Origin: PXAH01 sp964605645
Lineage (GTDB): Bacteria > Omnitrophota > Gorgyraeia > Duberdicusellales > 4484-171
Length of the DNA stretch: 11,144 nucleotides
Direction of reading: 5' to 3'
Assembly: GCA_964605645.1 (NCBI GenBank)
Contig: CAZSDJ010000045.1
Span: 1 to 11,144 of the forward strand
The notes beneath the pieces were generated by a model, which was not told the origin of the DNA, did no database searches, and saw only the letters and a program-made list of their open reading frames with translations. This document shows positions 1-5,714 of the stretch, in pieces; the stretch's first letter is position 1, and each line of letters starts with the position of its first letter. The translations under genes were made by a program, and so were the position numbers.

Positions 1-13
1 TAGATGGCTCATA

Positions 14-56
14 ATTGTTCAATTGTGGTCTAATGTTCTATTGATCTATTGCTCAA
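14..56. repeat. Degenerate short tandem repeat (about 8-bp unit)
   Basis: Five consecutive diverged units resembling ATTGTTCA can be read: ATTGTTCA (14-21), ATTGTGGTCTA (22-32), ATGTTCTA (33-40), TTGATCTA (41-48) and TTGCTCAA (49-56). It lies just upstream of the operon promoter and no coding frame explains it. It may be a decayed microsatellite-like spacer; no function is claimed. Confidence 0.5.
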
Positions 57-89
57 AAGTATTAAACAGAAATTGTGTTATTTTTTTTC

Positions 90-117
90 TTGACAGCGTA
101 TAAAATTAGAGTAAAAT
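90..117 (+). promoter_or_regulatory. Main operon promoter (sigma-70 type)
   Basis: A perfect -35 box TTGACA (90-95) is followed after 16 nt by TAAAAT (112-117), one mismatch from the -10 consensus. A T-rich run (80-89) precedes the -35 box. Transcription would start near 124, about 30 nt before the cobalamin aptamer, which is where a riboswitch-controlled promoter should be. Confidence 0.75.
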
Positions 118-149
118 CAAACCAGTTGTTCATTAAAAAATAGAAAAAT

Positions 150-327
150 AATTTTTGGTGCCGCAAGGCTTAATGGGGAACCTTGTCAAAGTCAGGGGCT
201 CTCCCGGAGCTGTAAAGAGGGACGAAAGTTACTAGCCCAATTTATTGGGTGAAAAGCCACTGTCGATTTTGACTGGAAGGCGTAACGAGTAGGTTATTAT
301 CTCTGAGCCAGAAGACCTGCCAAGAAT
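150..327 (+). ncRNA. Cobalamin riboswitch aptamer
   Basis: The conserved landmarks of the cobalamin aptamer occur in order: GGTGCC (157-162), an AATGGGGAA-type block (172-180), a CCCGGAGCTGTAA core (203-215), AAAGCCACTG (252-261), GGAAGGCG (274-281) and the B12 box GAGCCAGAAGACCTGCC (305-321). The ends can pair as P1 (TTTTTGG around 152-158 with CCAAGAA around 320-326). The family binds adenosyl- or methylcobalamin and turns off downstream genes when ligand is plentiful. The terminator hairpin directly downstream points to transcriptional control of the whole B12 operon. Confidence 0.95.
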
Positions 328-333
328 AGTTTG

Positions 334-369
334 CTTTAGAGTTACGTGGAATAACGCTAGAGTTTTTTT
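334..369 (+). terminator. Riboswitch-proximal intrinsic terminator
   Basis: CTTTAG (334-339) pairs with CTAGAG (357-362), and after an A/G mismatch GTTA (341-344) pairs with TAAC (352-355), leaving a short loop, followed at once by seven T (363-369). It starts only 13 nt after the B12 box, so it is the likely expression platform. A competing pairing is visible by eye: GTTATT (293-298) inside the aptamer can pair with AATAAC (350-355), a possible antiterminator. That alternative fold is inference. Confidence 0.7.
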
Positions 370-394
370 AATTTCGGGATAAGAAATCAGGGTG

Positions 395-427
395 CACCCC
401 GGCTATTTACAGCCGGGGTGTTTTTTT
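395..427 (+). terminator. Second, strong intrinsic terminator
   Basis: A perfect 10-bp GC-rich stem, CACCCCGGCT (395-404) and AGCCGGGGTG (411-420), with a 6-nt loop is followed by seven T (421-427). This is a textbook Rho-independent terminator, stronger than the one at 334-369. The 5' side overlaps a small self-complementary sequence GGTGCACC (391-398) that could compete with the stem. It would end any transcript that escapes the first terminator, unless an upstream structure disrupts it. Confidence 0.88.
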
Positions 428-437
428 AAATAAGGCC

Positions 438-460
438 ATTATTTACGGAACGTAAATAAT
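438..460. repeat. Palindrome, 10-bp arms
   Basis: ATTATTTACG (438-447) and CGTAAATAAT (451-460) are perfect inverted repeats around the triplet GAA. There is no T-run after it, so it does not look like a terminator. It could be an operator-like site or part of the repeat-rich leader at 428-713. Confidence 0.6.
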
Positions 461-475
461 CAGACCGAATTTAAT

Positions 476-498
476 CCTTGACATCAAAGATGTCAAGG
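476..498. repeat. Palindrome, 10-bp arms, overlapping a -35 box
   Basis: CCTTGACATC (476-485) and GATGTCAAGG (489-498) are perfect inverted repeats around AAA. An outer pair, GAATT (467-471) with AATTC (503-507), extends the symmetry. The left arm contains TTGACA. It has the same design (10-bp arms, 3-nt centre) as the palindrome at 438-460 but a different sequence. Confidence 0.6.
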
Positions 499-505
499 GT
501 CTAAT
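478..505 (+). promoter_or_regulatory. Possible second promoter downstream of the riboswitch
   Basis: TTGACA (478-483) and TCTAAT (500-505) are separated by 16 nt and match 11 of 12 consensus positions. The site lies after both terminators and before the first gene, so it would give riboswitch-independent transcription. The -35 box is inside a perfect palindrome, which would suit a repressor site. A chance match in AT-rich DNA cannot be ruled out. A separate TATAAT at 526-531 lacks a good -35 partner. Confidence 0.35.
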
Positions 506-587
506 TCATAGACGGGCTTATGCCCTATAATTTATAAAATTTAGTAAAATCTTGTAAATTATCTATTCATTAGAGGAAAATGGCAAT

Positions 588-621
588 GATTACACAGATT
601 AGATATAGATTACACAGATTA
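588..621. repeat. Direct repeat GATTACACAGATTA, two copies
   Basis: The 14-mer GATTACACAGATTA occurs exactly twice, at 588-601 and 608-621, a 20-bp period. From memory, similar ACACAGATTA-type repeats recur between genes in several environmental bacterial lineages; this was not checked. Nearby are further inverted repeats: AACACT (623-628) with AGTGTT (639-644), ATGCAAC (629-635) with GTTGCAT (657-663), and TGTTGTCAACA (641-651). Confidence 0.7.
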
Positions 622-713
622 AAACACTATGCAACAAAAGTGTTGTCAACAGAAACGTTGCATTAGCAGGTGTAAAACGAAGGAGTCGAAGGGTTATTTT
701 AGGGAATAGTTTT

Positions 714-1337
714 ATGACAAGATTGATTCTTATAAGGCATGGCGAAACAGATTATAATTTGCAAAATAAATACTGCGGGTTTAGTAATCAGCCCTTGAAT
801 AAGAATGGAATATGGCAATCCAAAAGGTTAGCCGGCAGGCTTGCTAACCTAAAGGTTGAGAAGGTTTATTCGAGTGATCTAAAGAGGACGGTTGAGACAG
901 CAAAGATAATATTCAAACATCACTCCATTGAACAGTTAGCGGATTTTAGGGAGATGAATTTTGGTATTTTCGAAGGATTGAAATATGATGAGATTGTCGA
1001 AGAATACCCTGGCCTTTATAAAAATTGGATTAACAATCCAACAAAGGTCAAGATTCCAGATGGCGAGGCGCTAGAAGATTTAGCCGAAAGGGTTAGAAAG
1101 CGGCTGGCCTTTCTCCTTTCTCAGAATAAGGATAAGGAAATAACCTTGGTTACACATGGCGGGCCGATAAGAGTTATTTTCTGTGATGCTTTGAAATTTG
1201 GCCCGGATTCATTCTGGAACATAAAACAGGATATCGCTGCTATAAACATTATAGATTACCCGAAGAATTCATCCCCAACAGTGGTAAAAATGAATGATAC
1301 CTCACATTTGGCTATGCAGGAGGTAACTGCTCTATGA
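714..1337 (+). CDS. cobC: Alpha-ribazole phosphatase, histidine phosphatase family
   Basis: The 207-residue product belongs to the histidine phosphatase (phosphoglycerate-mutase-like) superfamily. The N-terminal phospho-acceptor motif LIRHGETDYN is present with catalytic His9, Arg58 lies in SSDLKRTVETA, the acid residue is probably Glu80 in FREMNFGIFEG, and the second catalytic His148 lies in LVTHGGPIR. The family as a whole acts on many phosphates, but leading a cluster with CobU, CobT and CobS points to CobC, which removes the 5'-phosphate of alpha-ribazole or adenosylcobalamin phosphate in nucleotide-loop assembly. The length is normal. The start at 714 puts the RHG motif at the usual distance and has a modest AGGGA at 701-705. 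The stop overlaps the next start as ATGA. A generic sugar phosphatase is the alternative. Confidence 0.87.
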   Translation: MTRLILIRHGETDYNLQNKYCGFSNQPLNKNGIWQSKRLAGRLANLKVEKVYSSDLKRTVETAKIIFKHHSIEQLADFREMNFGIFEGLKYDEIVEEYPGLYKNWINNPTKVKIPDGEALEDLAERVRKRLAFLLSQNKDKEITLVTHGGPIRVIFCDALKFGPDSFWNIKQDIAAINIIDYPKNSSPTVVKMNDTSHLAMQEVTAL

Positions 1338-1396
1338 ACCCCATTAGGAATTTTGATAAGCATAGTAGTAAAAAAGATACTTCTAATCGAGTAAAG
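1334..1396. repeat. In-gene inverted-repeat element, copy 1 (diverged)
   Basis: This segment codes for residues 1-21 of CobU and aligns without gaps to 6634-6696, with about 43 of 63 bases identical by eye (20 of the first 24). The arms are decayed: ATTAGGA (1343-1349) still pairs with TTCTAAT (1381-1387) with one G-T wobble. It supplies the start codon of cobU. The more intact copy at 6634 shows the original palindromic form. Confidence 0.65.
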
Positions 1397-1957
1397 AAAG
1401 TTGTCTTTATTTTAGGTGGAGCAAGAAGCGGCAAAAGTAGCTATGCCGTAGAGCTGGCAAAGAAACTTTCTAAACGTGTTGTCTTTATCGCTACGGCCGC
1501 TGCCGGTGACGAAGAGATGAAGAAGAGAATAAAAATGCATAAAGCCTCACGGCCAAAGTATTGGAGGGTGATTGAAGAAAGCAAAAATATCAGTTCAATT
1601 TTGCCCAAGTTAAACGATAAATACGAAGTATTGATAATAGATTGCGTAGGCCTTTTAATTTCCAATCTTTTAGCAGAGGGCGCAAAAGACAGGGAGATAG
1701 AAAAAAGGATTAAAAAACTGATTAATATAATATCAAAAGTTAAGCTTAACGTGGTTCTGGTATCTAACGAGGCAGGATGCGGCATAGTTCCGGATAATTT
1801 TTTAGCCAGAAGATTCAGAGATTTGCTTGGCCTGGCAAATCAGATGATGGCCAGGAAAGCGGATAAAGTTATTTTTATGCAGGCAGGTATACCCGTGATG
1901 ATTAAAGGCTTGCCTGCCGGCAGGCAGGGAGGACAAAAAGATGCAAAAGATAAATGA
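1334..1957 (+). CDS. cobU: Adenosylcobinamide kinase / guanylyltransferase CobU
   Basis: CobU phosphorylates adenosylcobinamide and then transfers GMP to make adenosylcobinamide-GDP. The P-loop GGARSGKS is at residues 28-35, the GMP-accepting His69 lies in the HKASRPKYW stretch, the Walker-B-like VLIIDCVGLLISNLL follows at 99-113, and the family signature VSNEAGCGIVPDN starts at 143. Both ends are odd. Residues 1-22 precede the beta strand that usually begins the protein and match the start of the protein at 6634 in 11 of 22 positions; they come from an inverted-repeat element. After IKG (191), where family members normally end, a palindrome adds LPAGRQ and the frame runs on, so the gene overlaps cobT by 17 nt. 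No other ATG, GTG or TTG fits before the P-loop, and AGGAGG at 1319-1324 supports this start. Confidence 0.95.
   Translation: MNPIRNFDKHSSKKDTSNRVKKVVFILGGARSGKSSYAVELAKKLSKRVVFIATAAAGDEEMKKRIKMHKASRPKYWRVIEESKNISSILPKLNDKYEVLIIDCVGLLISNLLAEGAKDREIEKRIKKLINIISKVKLNVVLVSNEAGCGIVPDNFLARRFRDLLGLANQMMARKADKVIFMQAGIPVMIKGLPAGRQGGQKDAKDK
1911..1926. repeat. Perfect 16-bp palindrome inside the cobU 3' end
   Basis: TGCCTGCCGGCAGGCA is self-complementary over its full length and is much more GC-rich than its surroundings. In the cobU frame it gives the residues LPAGRQ. The last bases run into the GGGAGG (1927-1932) that serves as the ribosome binding site of cobT. From memory, this palindrome and its PAGRQ peptide recur in many proteins of uncultivated bacterial phyla, which suggests a dispersed repeat; this was not checked here. 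Confidence 0.8.
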
Positions 1958-2999
1958 AACAATAAATAAAATCGAAAAAATCAATTATTCTTTAGTAGAG
2001 ACGACTCAAAAAAGACTCGATAATCTTATTAAGCCTTTAGGGAGCCTGGGACGCTTAGAGGAGATTGCCAAACAAACAGTAGAGATTACAAAGAATGAGA
2101 ATCCTCCAGTCAGAAATAAAGTGATATTTACCATGGCAGGCGACCATGGGATTACGGAAGAAGGAATAAGTGCTTACCCAAAAGAGGTCACCCCTCAAAT
2201 GGTTTATAATTTTCTTAGAGGCGGTGCCGGTATTAATGTATTAGCCAGGCACGTAGGAGCCAGGGTTATTGTGGCCGATATGGGGGTGGCCTCTGATTTA
2301 GAATCACACCCGGATTTGGTAGTTAAAAAGACAAACTATGGCACCAAAAATATGACAAAAGCTCCTGCGATGACCAAAGAGGAAGCCATTAAGTCTATTG
2401 TGAGCGGTATAGAAATATTTGAGCAAGAGTTTAAGAAAGGTATCGACATTGTGGGGACGGGCGATATGGGCATTGGCAATACTACGCCTTCGAGTGCCAT
2501 AGCCTCTGTTATAACGGGTAAGTGTGTGGAAGATGTGACCGGCAGAGGCACAGGAGTCAACGATGAGGCCTTTTCCAGAAAAGTCGCGGCAATAAAAAAA
2601 GCAATCGAGGTAAATAAGCCAAACGCCGCTGACGCTATGGACGTGTTGTCGAAAGTAGGAGGATTCGAAATAGGGGGTTTGGCCGGCGTAATCTTAGCAA
2701 GTGCTTCGAAAAGGGTTCCTGTCGTAATCGACGGGTTTATATCCGGCGCAGCTGCCTTGATAGCTTACCGCCTAAAACCGGAAGTAAAAGATTACATGAT
2801 CGCCGCACATTGTTCAGTGGAGAGGGGCCATAGGCTGGTTCTTGAATATATGGGTCTTAAGCCTCTTTTGGATTTGAATCTGCGGCTTGGTGAAGGAACG
2901 GGTGCGGCATTAGGAATGACGATTGTTGAGGCAGCCATCAAAATTTTAACCGAAATGGCCACATTCCAAAACGCAGGAGTATCGGAAAAAAGCAGATGA
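1941..2999 (+). CDS. cobT: Nicotinate-nucleotide-dimethylbenzimidazole phosphoribosyltransferase CobT
   Basis: CobT transfers the phosphoribosyl group of nicotinate mononucleotide to a base, normally dimethylbenzimidazole, to give alpha-ribazole phosphate, the lower-ligand nucleotide of B12. The 352-residue length is typical. Recognisable stretches are IKPLGSLGRLEEIA (30-43), FTMAGDHGITEEG (63-75), GTGDMGIGNTTPSSA (172-186), GRGTGV (201-206), and LRLGEGTGAALG (314-325) with the catalytic glutamate at about 318. The C-terminal EMATFQNAGVS is also standard. The start has a strong GGGAGG 8 nt upstream, at the border of the palindrome in the end of cobU. The gene overlaps cobU by 17 nt and cobS by 4. 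CobT enzymes vary in the base they accept, so the real lower ligand is unknown. Confidence 0.97.
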   Translation: MQKINETINKIEKINYSLVETTQKRLDNLIKPLGSLGRLEEIAKQTVEITKNENPPVRNKVIFTMAGDHGITEEGISAYPKEVTPQMVYNFLRGGAGINVLARHVGARVIVADMGVASDLESHPDLVVKKTNYGTKNMTKAPAMTKEEAIKSIVSGIEIFEQEFKKGIDIVGTGDMGIGNTTPSSAIASVITGKCVEDVTGRGTGVNDEAFSRKVAAIKKAIEVNKPNAADAMDVLSKVGGFEIGGLAGVILASASKRVPVVIDGFISGAAALIAYRLKPEVKDYMIAAHCSVERGHRLVLEYMGLKPLLDLNLRLGEGTGAALGMTIVEAAIKILTEMATFQNAGVSEKSR

Positions 3000-3748
3000 T
3001 GAAAAGTTTTAAGATTGCTCTACAGTTTTTAACCATTTTACCCTTACGGATTGAGTCAAAACTAAAAGAAGAAGATTTCGGCAGGGCACTTTTATATTTT
3101 CCTTTAGTCGGCCTCCTGATAGGTTTTTTATTATGTTCAATAGCCGCTATTTTTTCTTTCTTACCCAATCTTGTCTTAGCAGCGCTTATTTTAATAGCTT
3201 CAATTGTGATAACCGGTGGAATTCATTTAGACGGTTTTTCTGATACCGGTGACGGCTTTTATGGAAGAAATTCCCGGGAAAGAATATTGGAAATAATGCG
3301 CGACAGCCGAATCGGTGTAATGGGTGTGATCGGTATAGTAAGCATTTTGCTTTTAAAATTTACCCTATTTACAAGTATGCCGAAGGGAATTTTATGGAAA
3401 TCGTTAATTATGATGCCGGTTTTCGCGCGGTGGAGCCAGGTGTTTGTTTGTTTCTACTCTAAGTATGCCCGTAGGGAGGGAAAAGCTAAATGTTTTATTG
3501 AACACGCCGGAAAAAAAGAACTTATCCTGGGGGCATTTTTTACCATAATGATATTTTTGTTACTGGCAAAAGTAACAGGGCTAATCTTATTTACGCTGGC
3601 TTTCTTTCCGGTATTTATATTTACAAATTATGCAAAAAATAAAATCGGCGGTATGACCGGAGATACAATAGGCGCGGCAAGCGAAATTGCCGAGGTCTCA
3701 GTTCTTTTATTTACCTTAATATGTTTAGGTGAAAGATGTTTTTATTAA
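2996..3748 (+). CDS. cobS: Adenosylcobinamide-GDP ribazoletransferase CobS (cobalamin synthase)
   Basis: CobS is an inner-membrane enzyme that joins adenosylcobinamide-GDP (from CobU) to alpha-ribazole or its phosphate (from CobT) to complete the nucleotide loop. The 250-residue product is strongly hydrophobic with several membrane segments (about 31-55, 58-75, 107-128, 178-210, 230-245). The acidic family motif GGIHLDGFSDTGDGFYG occupies 74-90, followed by RERILEIMRDSRIGVMG (94-110), and GGMTGDTIGAASEI (218-231) is near the C-terminus. These match CobS throughout. The start overlaps the cobT stop as ATGA; a second ATG follows directly at 2999 and could equally be used. The gene overlaps the next one by 13 nt. 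Confidence 0.96.
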   Translation: MMKSFKIALQFLTILPLRIESKLKEEDFGRALLYFPLVGLLIGFLLCSIAAIFSFLPNLVLAALILIASIVITGGIHLDGFSDTGDGFYGRNSRERILEIMRDSRIGVMGVIGIVSILLLKFTLFTSMPKGILWKSLIMMPVFARWSQVFVCFYSKYARREGKAKCFIEHAGKKELILGAFFTIMIFLLLAKVTGLILFTLAFFPVFIFTNYAKNKIGGMTGDTIGAASEIAEVSVLLFTLICLGERCFY

Positions 3749-4674
3749 TTTTCTGTTATCTGGCAGATTTGATTTTCGGCGATCCGGAATGGTTCCCGCA
3801 TCCGGTTAGAGGTATCGGTAAGCTGATAAATTGGTGGGAAAGTCAATTAAATGCAAGAAGTACTCTTTGGGCAGGAAGGATAAGGGGAGCAATATTAACA
3901 TTTATCATAATAGGAATAAGCGTATTGCTGGCTTATTTCTTTATTGAGTTTTCAAAGCAATTGAACCCTGTTTTAGGAAATGTAGTTTGGATATATCTTG
4001 GTTATGCCTCCCTTTCGATAAAAGACTTACAAGTTAAAGCAAAAGCGGTCTCAAAAGCTTTAGAGGAGAACAAGATTTCGAAAGCGAGAGAAGAACTTTC
4101 TAAAATTGTAGGCAGAGATACCGGGAATTTAAGTAAAGATGGGACAATAAGAGCCGCGATAGAAAGCGTTGCAGAAAATACTAATGACGGAATAGTAGCA
4201 CCGCTTCTTTTTTTGATATTGGGAGGGCCGCTGTTAGCTTTGGCCTACAAAAGCGTAAATACCCTTGATTCAATGGTAGGATATAAAGATGAAAAGTATC
4301 TTTACTTTGGCTGGTTTTCCGCTAAATTAGATGACATTGCCAATTTTATCCCGGCCCGCATTTCCGGATTCTTAATATCGATTTCCTCGTTAATCAGCGG
4401 GGGAAGTTTTAAAAACCCTTTTAAAACAATGCTTCGGGATGGCGGGAAACACCCTTCGCCAAATAGCGGAATATCAGAAGCGGCTATGGCCGGTGCCCTG
4501 GGGATAAGGCTGGGAGGAGTTTCCATGTATCAAGGCAGGCTTTCAGATAAGCCGTATATCGGCGAAGATAAAAAAACAACAAGCCCTTTTTTAATAAATA
4601 AAGCTTTAGGTATAAGCTTAACAACGTCCATCCTTATGCTTTTAGCGGGAGTATTGGTAAAATGGGTTATTTAG
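3736..4674 (+). CDS. cbiB: Adenosylcobinamide-phosphate synthase CbiB
   Basis: CbiB (CobD in the aerobic-pathway naming) is a membrane enzyme that attaches the aminopropanol phosphate linker to adenosylcobyric acid, giving adenosylcobinamide phosphate. The 312-residue protein opens with the family hallmark GDPEWFPHPVRGIG (15-28). It continues with SVAENTNDGIVAPL (144-157) and a SPNSGISEAAMAGALG stretch (241-256). Hydrophobic segments lie near 1-14, 50-72, 82-95, 154-170, 205-221 and 293-308. The linker donor would come from the PLP enzyme encoded next, which overlaps this gene by 13 nt. Length and motifs are normal. Confidence 0.95.
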   Translation: MFLLIFCYLADLIFGDPEWFPHPVRGIGKLINWWESQLNARSTLWAGRIRGAILTFIIIGISVLLAYFFIEFSKQLNPVLGNVVWIYLGYASLSIKDLQVKAKAVSKALEENKISKAREELSKIVGRDTGNLSKDGTIRAAIESVAENTNDGIVAPLLFLILGGPLLALAYKSVNTLDSMVGYKDEKYLYFGWFSAKLDDIANFIPARISGFLISISSLISGGSFKNPFKTMLRDGGKHPSPNSGISEAAMAGALGIRLGGVSMYQGRLSDKPYIGEDKKTTSPFLINKALGISLTTSILMLLAGVLVKWVI

Positions 4675-5714
4675 ACTTTGAACACGGCGGAAATATTTAC
4701 GGCATTAAGAAGAAAGCGCCGGGGAGAATAATCGATTTTAGCGCAAATATTAATCCGTTAGGTTTACCGCCTGAGGTTAAGAGAGCCGTTTGTGAAAATT
4801 TTAATCGTATTCTTCATTATCCTGACCCGGAGGCAAAAGGTATAACCGGCAAGATTTCTAAAAGCTGGAAAATAAAAGAGGAAAATATTCTTGTCGGCAA
4901 CGGCTCAATTGAGCTTATCTATCTTATTACTTCTTGTTTTAAGCCAAAAACAACTTTGATCCCCGCGCCTACTTTTTCCGAATATGAGCGCGCGGCAAGA
5001 ACTGTAAAAAGTAAAGTGAAACTTTCAAGGTTTAAGGAAAGAGATGGCTTTAGTCTTAATATTTCTCATATTAGCAGTTCAGATATGCTTTTTTTCTGTA
5101 ACCCTAATAATCCCACCGGAAATCTAATTCTTAAAACCGGCAGGATAAGTAATAAATTTCCCGCTAAGTTAGTTGTTATCGATGAAGCTTTTATGGATTT
5201 TTTGCCTAATCAGCAGGATTATACTCTGATTCCTCAAGCTATAAAAAGTAAAAAGATCATTGTGCTTCGCACTCTCACAAAGTTTTTTGCCTTACCGGGA
5301 TTGAGGATTGGCTATCTTGTGGCTCATCGGAATATAGTTAATAAGCTTAAGCAGAGGCAGGTTCCCTGGAGCGTAAATTCTTTTGCTCAATTAGCGGCAG
5401 AATTGGTTTTGACCGATAAAGAATACATAAAGAAAACCAGGCAACTCGTCGGAAAAGAAAGGGCATTCTTATTTACTGAGATTGCCGGAATTAAAAAGTT
5501 AAACCCCTATCCATCAGAAGCTAATTTTCTTTTAGTGAAGGTAAATAATGCTAAACTCACATCTTCTTTATTAATGAGGAGGTTGATTCGGAGAGGAATT
5601 CTTATACGAGATTGTGCAAATTTCAGAGGATTGAGCAATAAATTTATCCGCGTAGCTGTGCGTTCACGCAATGAGAATTTGAAGTTAATAAAAGCTTTGA
5701 GAGAGGCGGTATGA
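4662..5714 (+). CDS. cobD: Threonine-phosphate decarboxylase CobD-type, PLP fold-type I
   Basis: The protein is a class I/II aminotransferase-fold PLP enzyme related to HisC. Its N-terminal HGGNIYG (8-14) and DFSANINPLG (25-34) are typical of L-threonine-O-3-phosphate decarboxylase, which makes (R)-1-amino-2-propanol phosphate for CbiB. Further landmarks are NPNNPTG (147-153), the PLP-contacting Asp174 in VVIDEAF, the Schiff-base Lys207 in LTKFFALPGLRIGY, and arginines in FIRVAVRSR (328-336). HisC (histidinol-phosphate aminotransferase) is the main alternative, but the HGGN opening and the position directly after cbiB favour CobD. No threonine kinase (PduX type) is seen in this window, so the source of threonine phosphate is open. 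GGGAG at 4647-4651 precedes the start. Confidence 0.92.
   Translation: MGYLDFEHGGNIYGIKKKAPGRIIDFSANINPLGLPPEVKRAVCENFNRILHYPDPEAKGITGKISKSWKIKEENILVGNGSIELIYLITSCFKPKTTLIPAPTFSEYERAARTVKSKVKLSRFKERDGFSLNISHISSSDMLFFCNPNNPTGNLILKTGRISNKFPAKLVVIDEAFMDFLPNQQDYTLIPQAIKSKKIIVLRTLTKFFALPGLRIGYLVAHRNIVNKLKQRQVPWSVNSFAQLAAELVLTDKEYIKKTRQLVGKERAFLFTEIAGIKKLNPYPSEANFLLVKVNNAKLTSSLLMRRLIRRGILIRDCANFRGLSNKFIRVAVRSRNENLKLIKALREAV

Larger units (their letters stand above)
428..713. other. Gene-free leader rich in repeats
   Basis: This stretch of 286 bases between the second terminator and the first gene has no convincing protein gene. It holds two 10-bp palindromes, GGGC/GCCC (514-517 and 522-525), a 14-bp direct repeat, a nested inverted repeat around 623-663 and a CGAAGGAGTCGAAG stretch (678-691). 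The best short reading frame is 580-666 (28 codons), but it runs through the repeats. The stretch may be a build-up of small non-autonomous repeat elements, or a structured 5' leader. Confidence 0.6.

Noticed and set aside
438..498. Paired palindromes read as a short CRISPR-like array
   Set aside because: The two palindromes differ in sequence and there are no regular spacers or repeat copies.
526..531. TATAAT as a second -10 box
   Set aside because: No acceptable -35 sequence is found 15-19 bases upstream (503-508 reads AATTCA).
588..621. Two GATTACACAGATTA copies as phage or integron attachment sites
   Set aside because: They are only 6 bp apart, and no integrase, tRNA gene or element lies between them.
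1441..1785. Minus-strand open frame opposite cobU
   Set aside because: It is antisense to a well-supported CobU frame with all motifs, and the translated product shows no family features.
4662..5714. Assignment as histidinol-phosphate aminotransferase HisC
   Set aside because: The HGGN opening and DFSANINPLG, plus the place directly after cbiB, fit CobD better, and no histidine gene is near.
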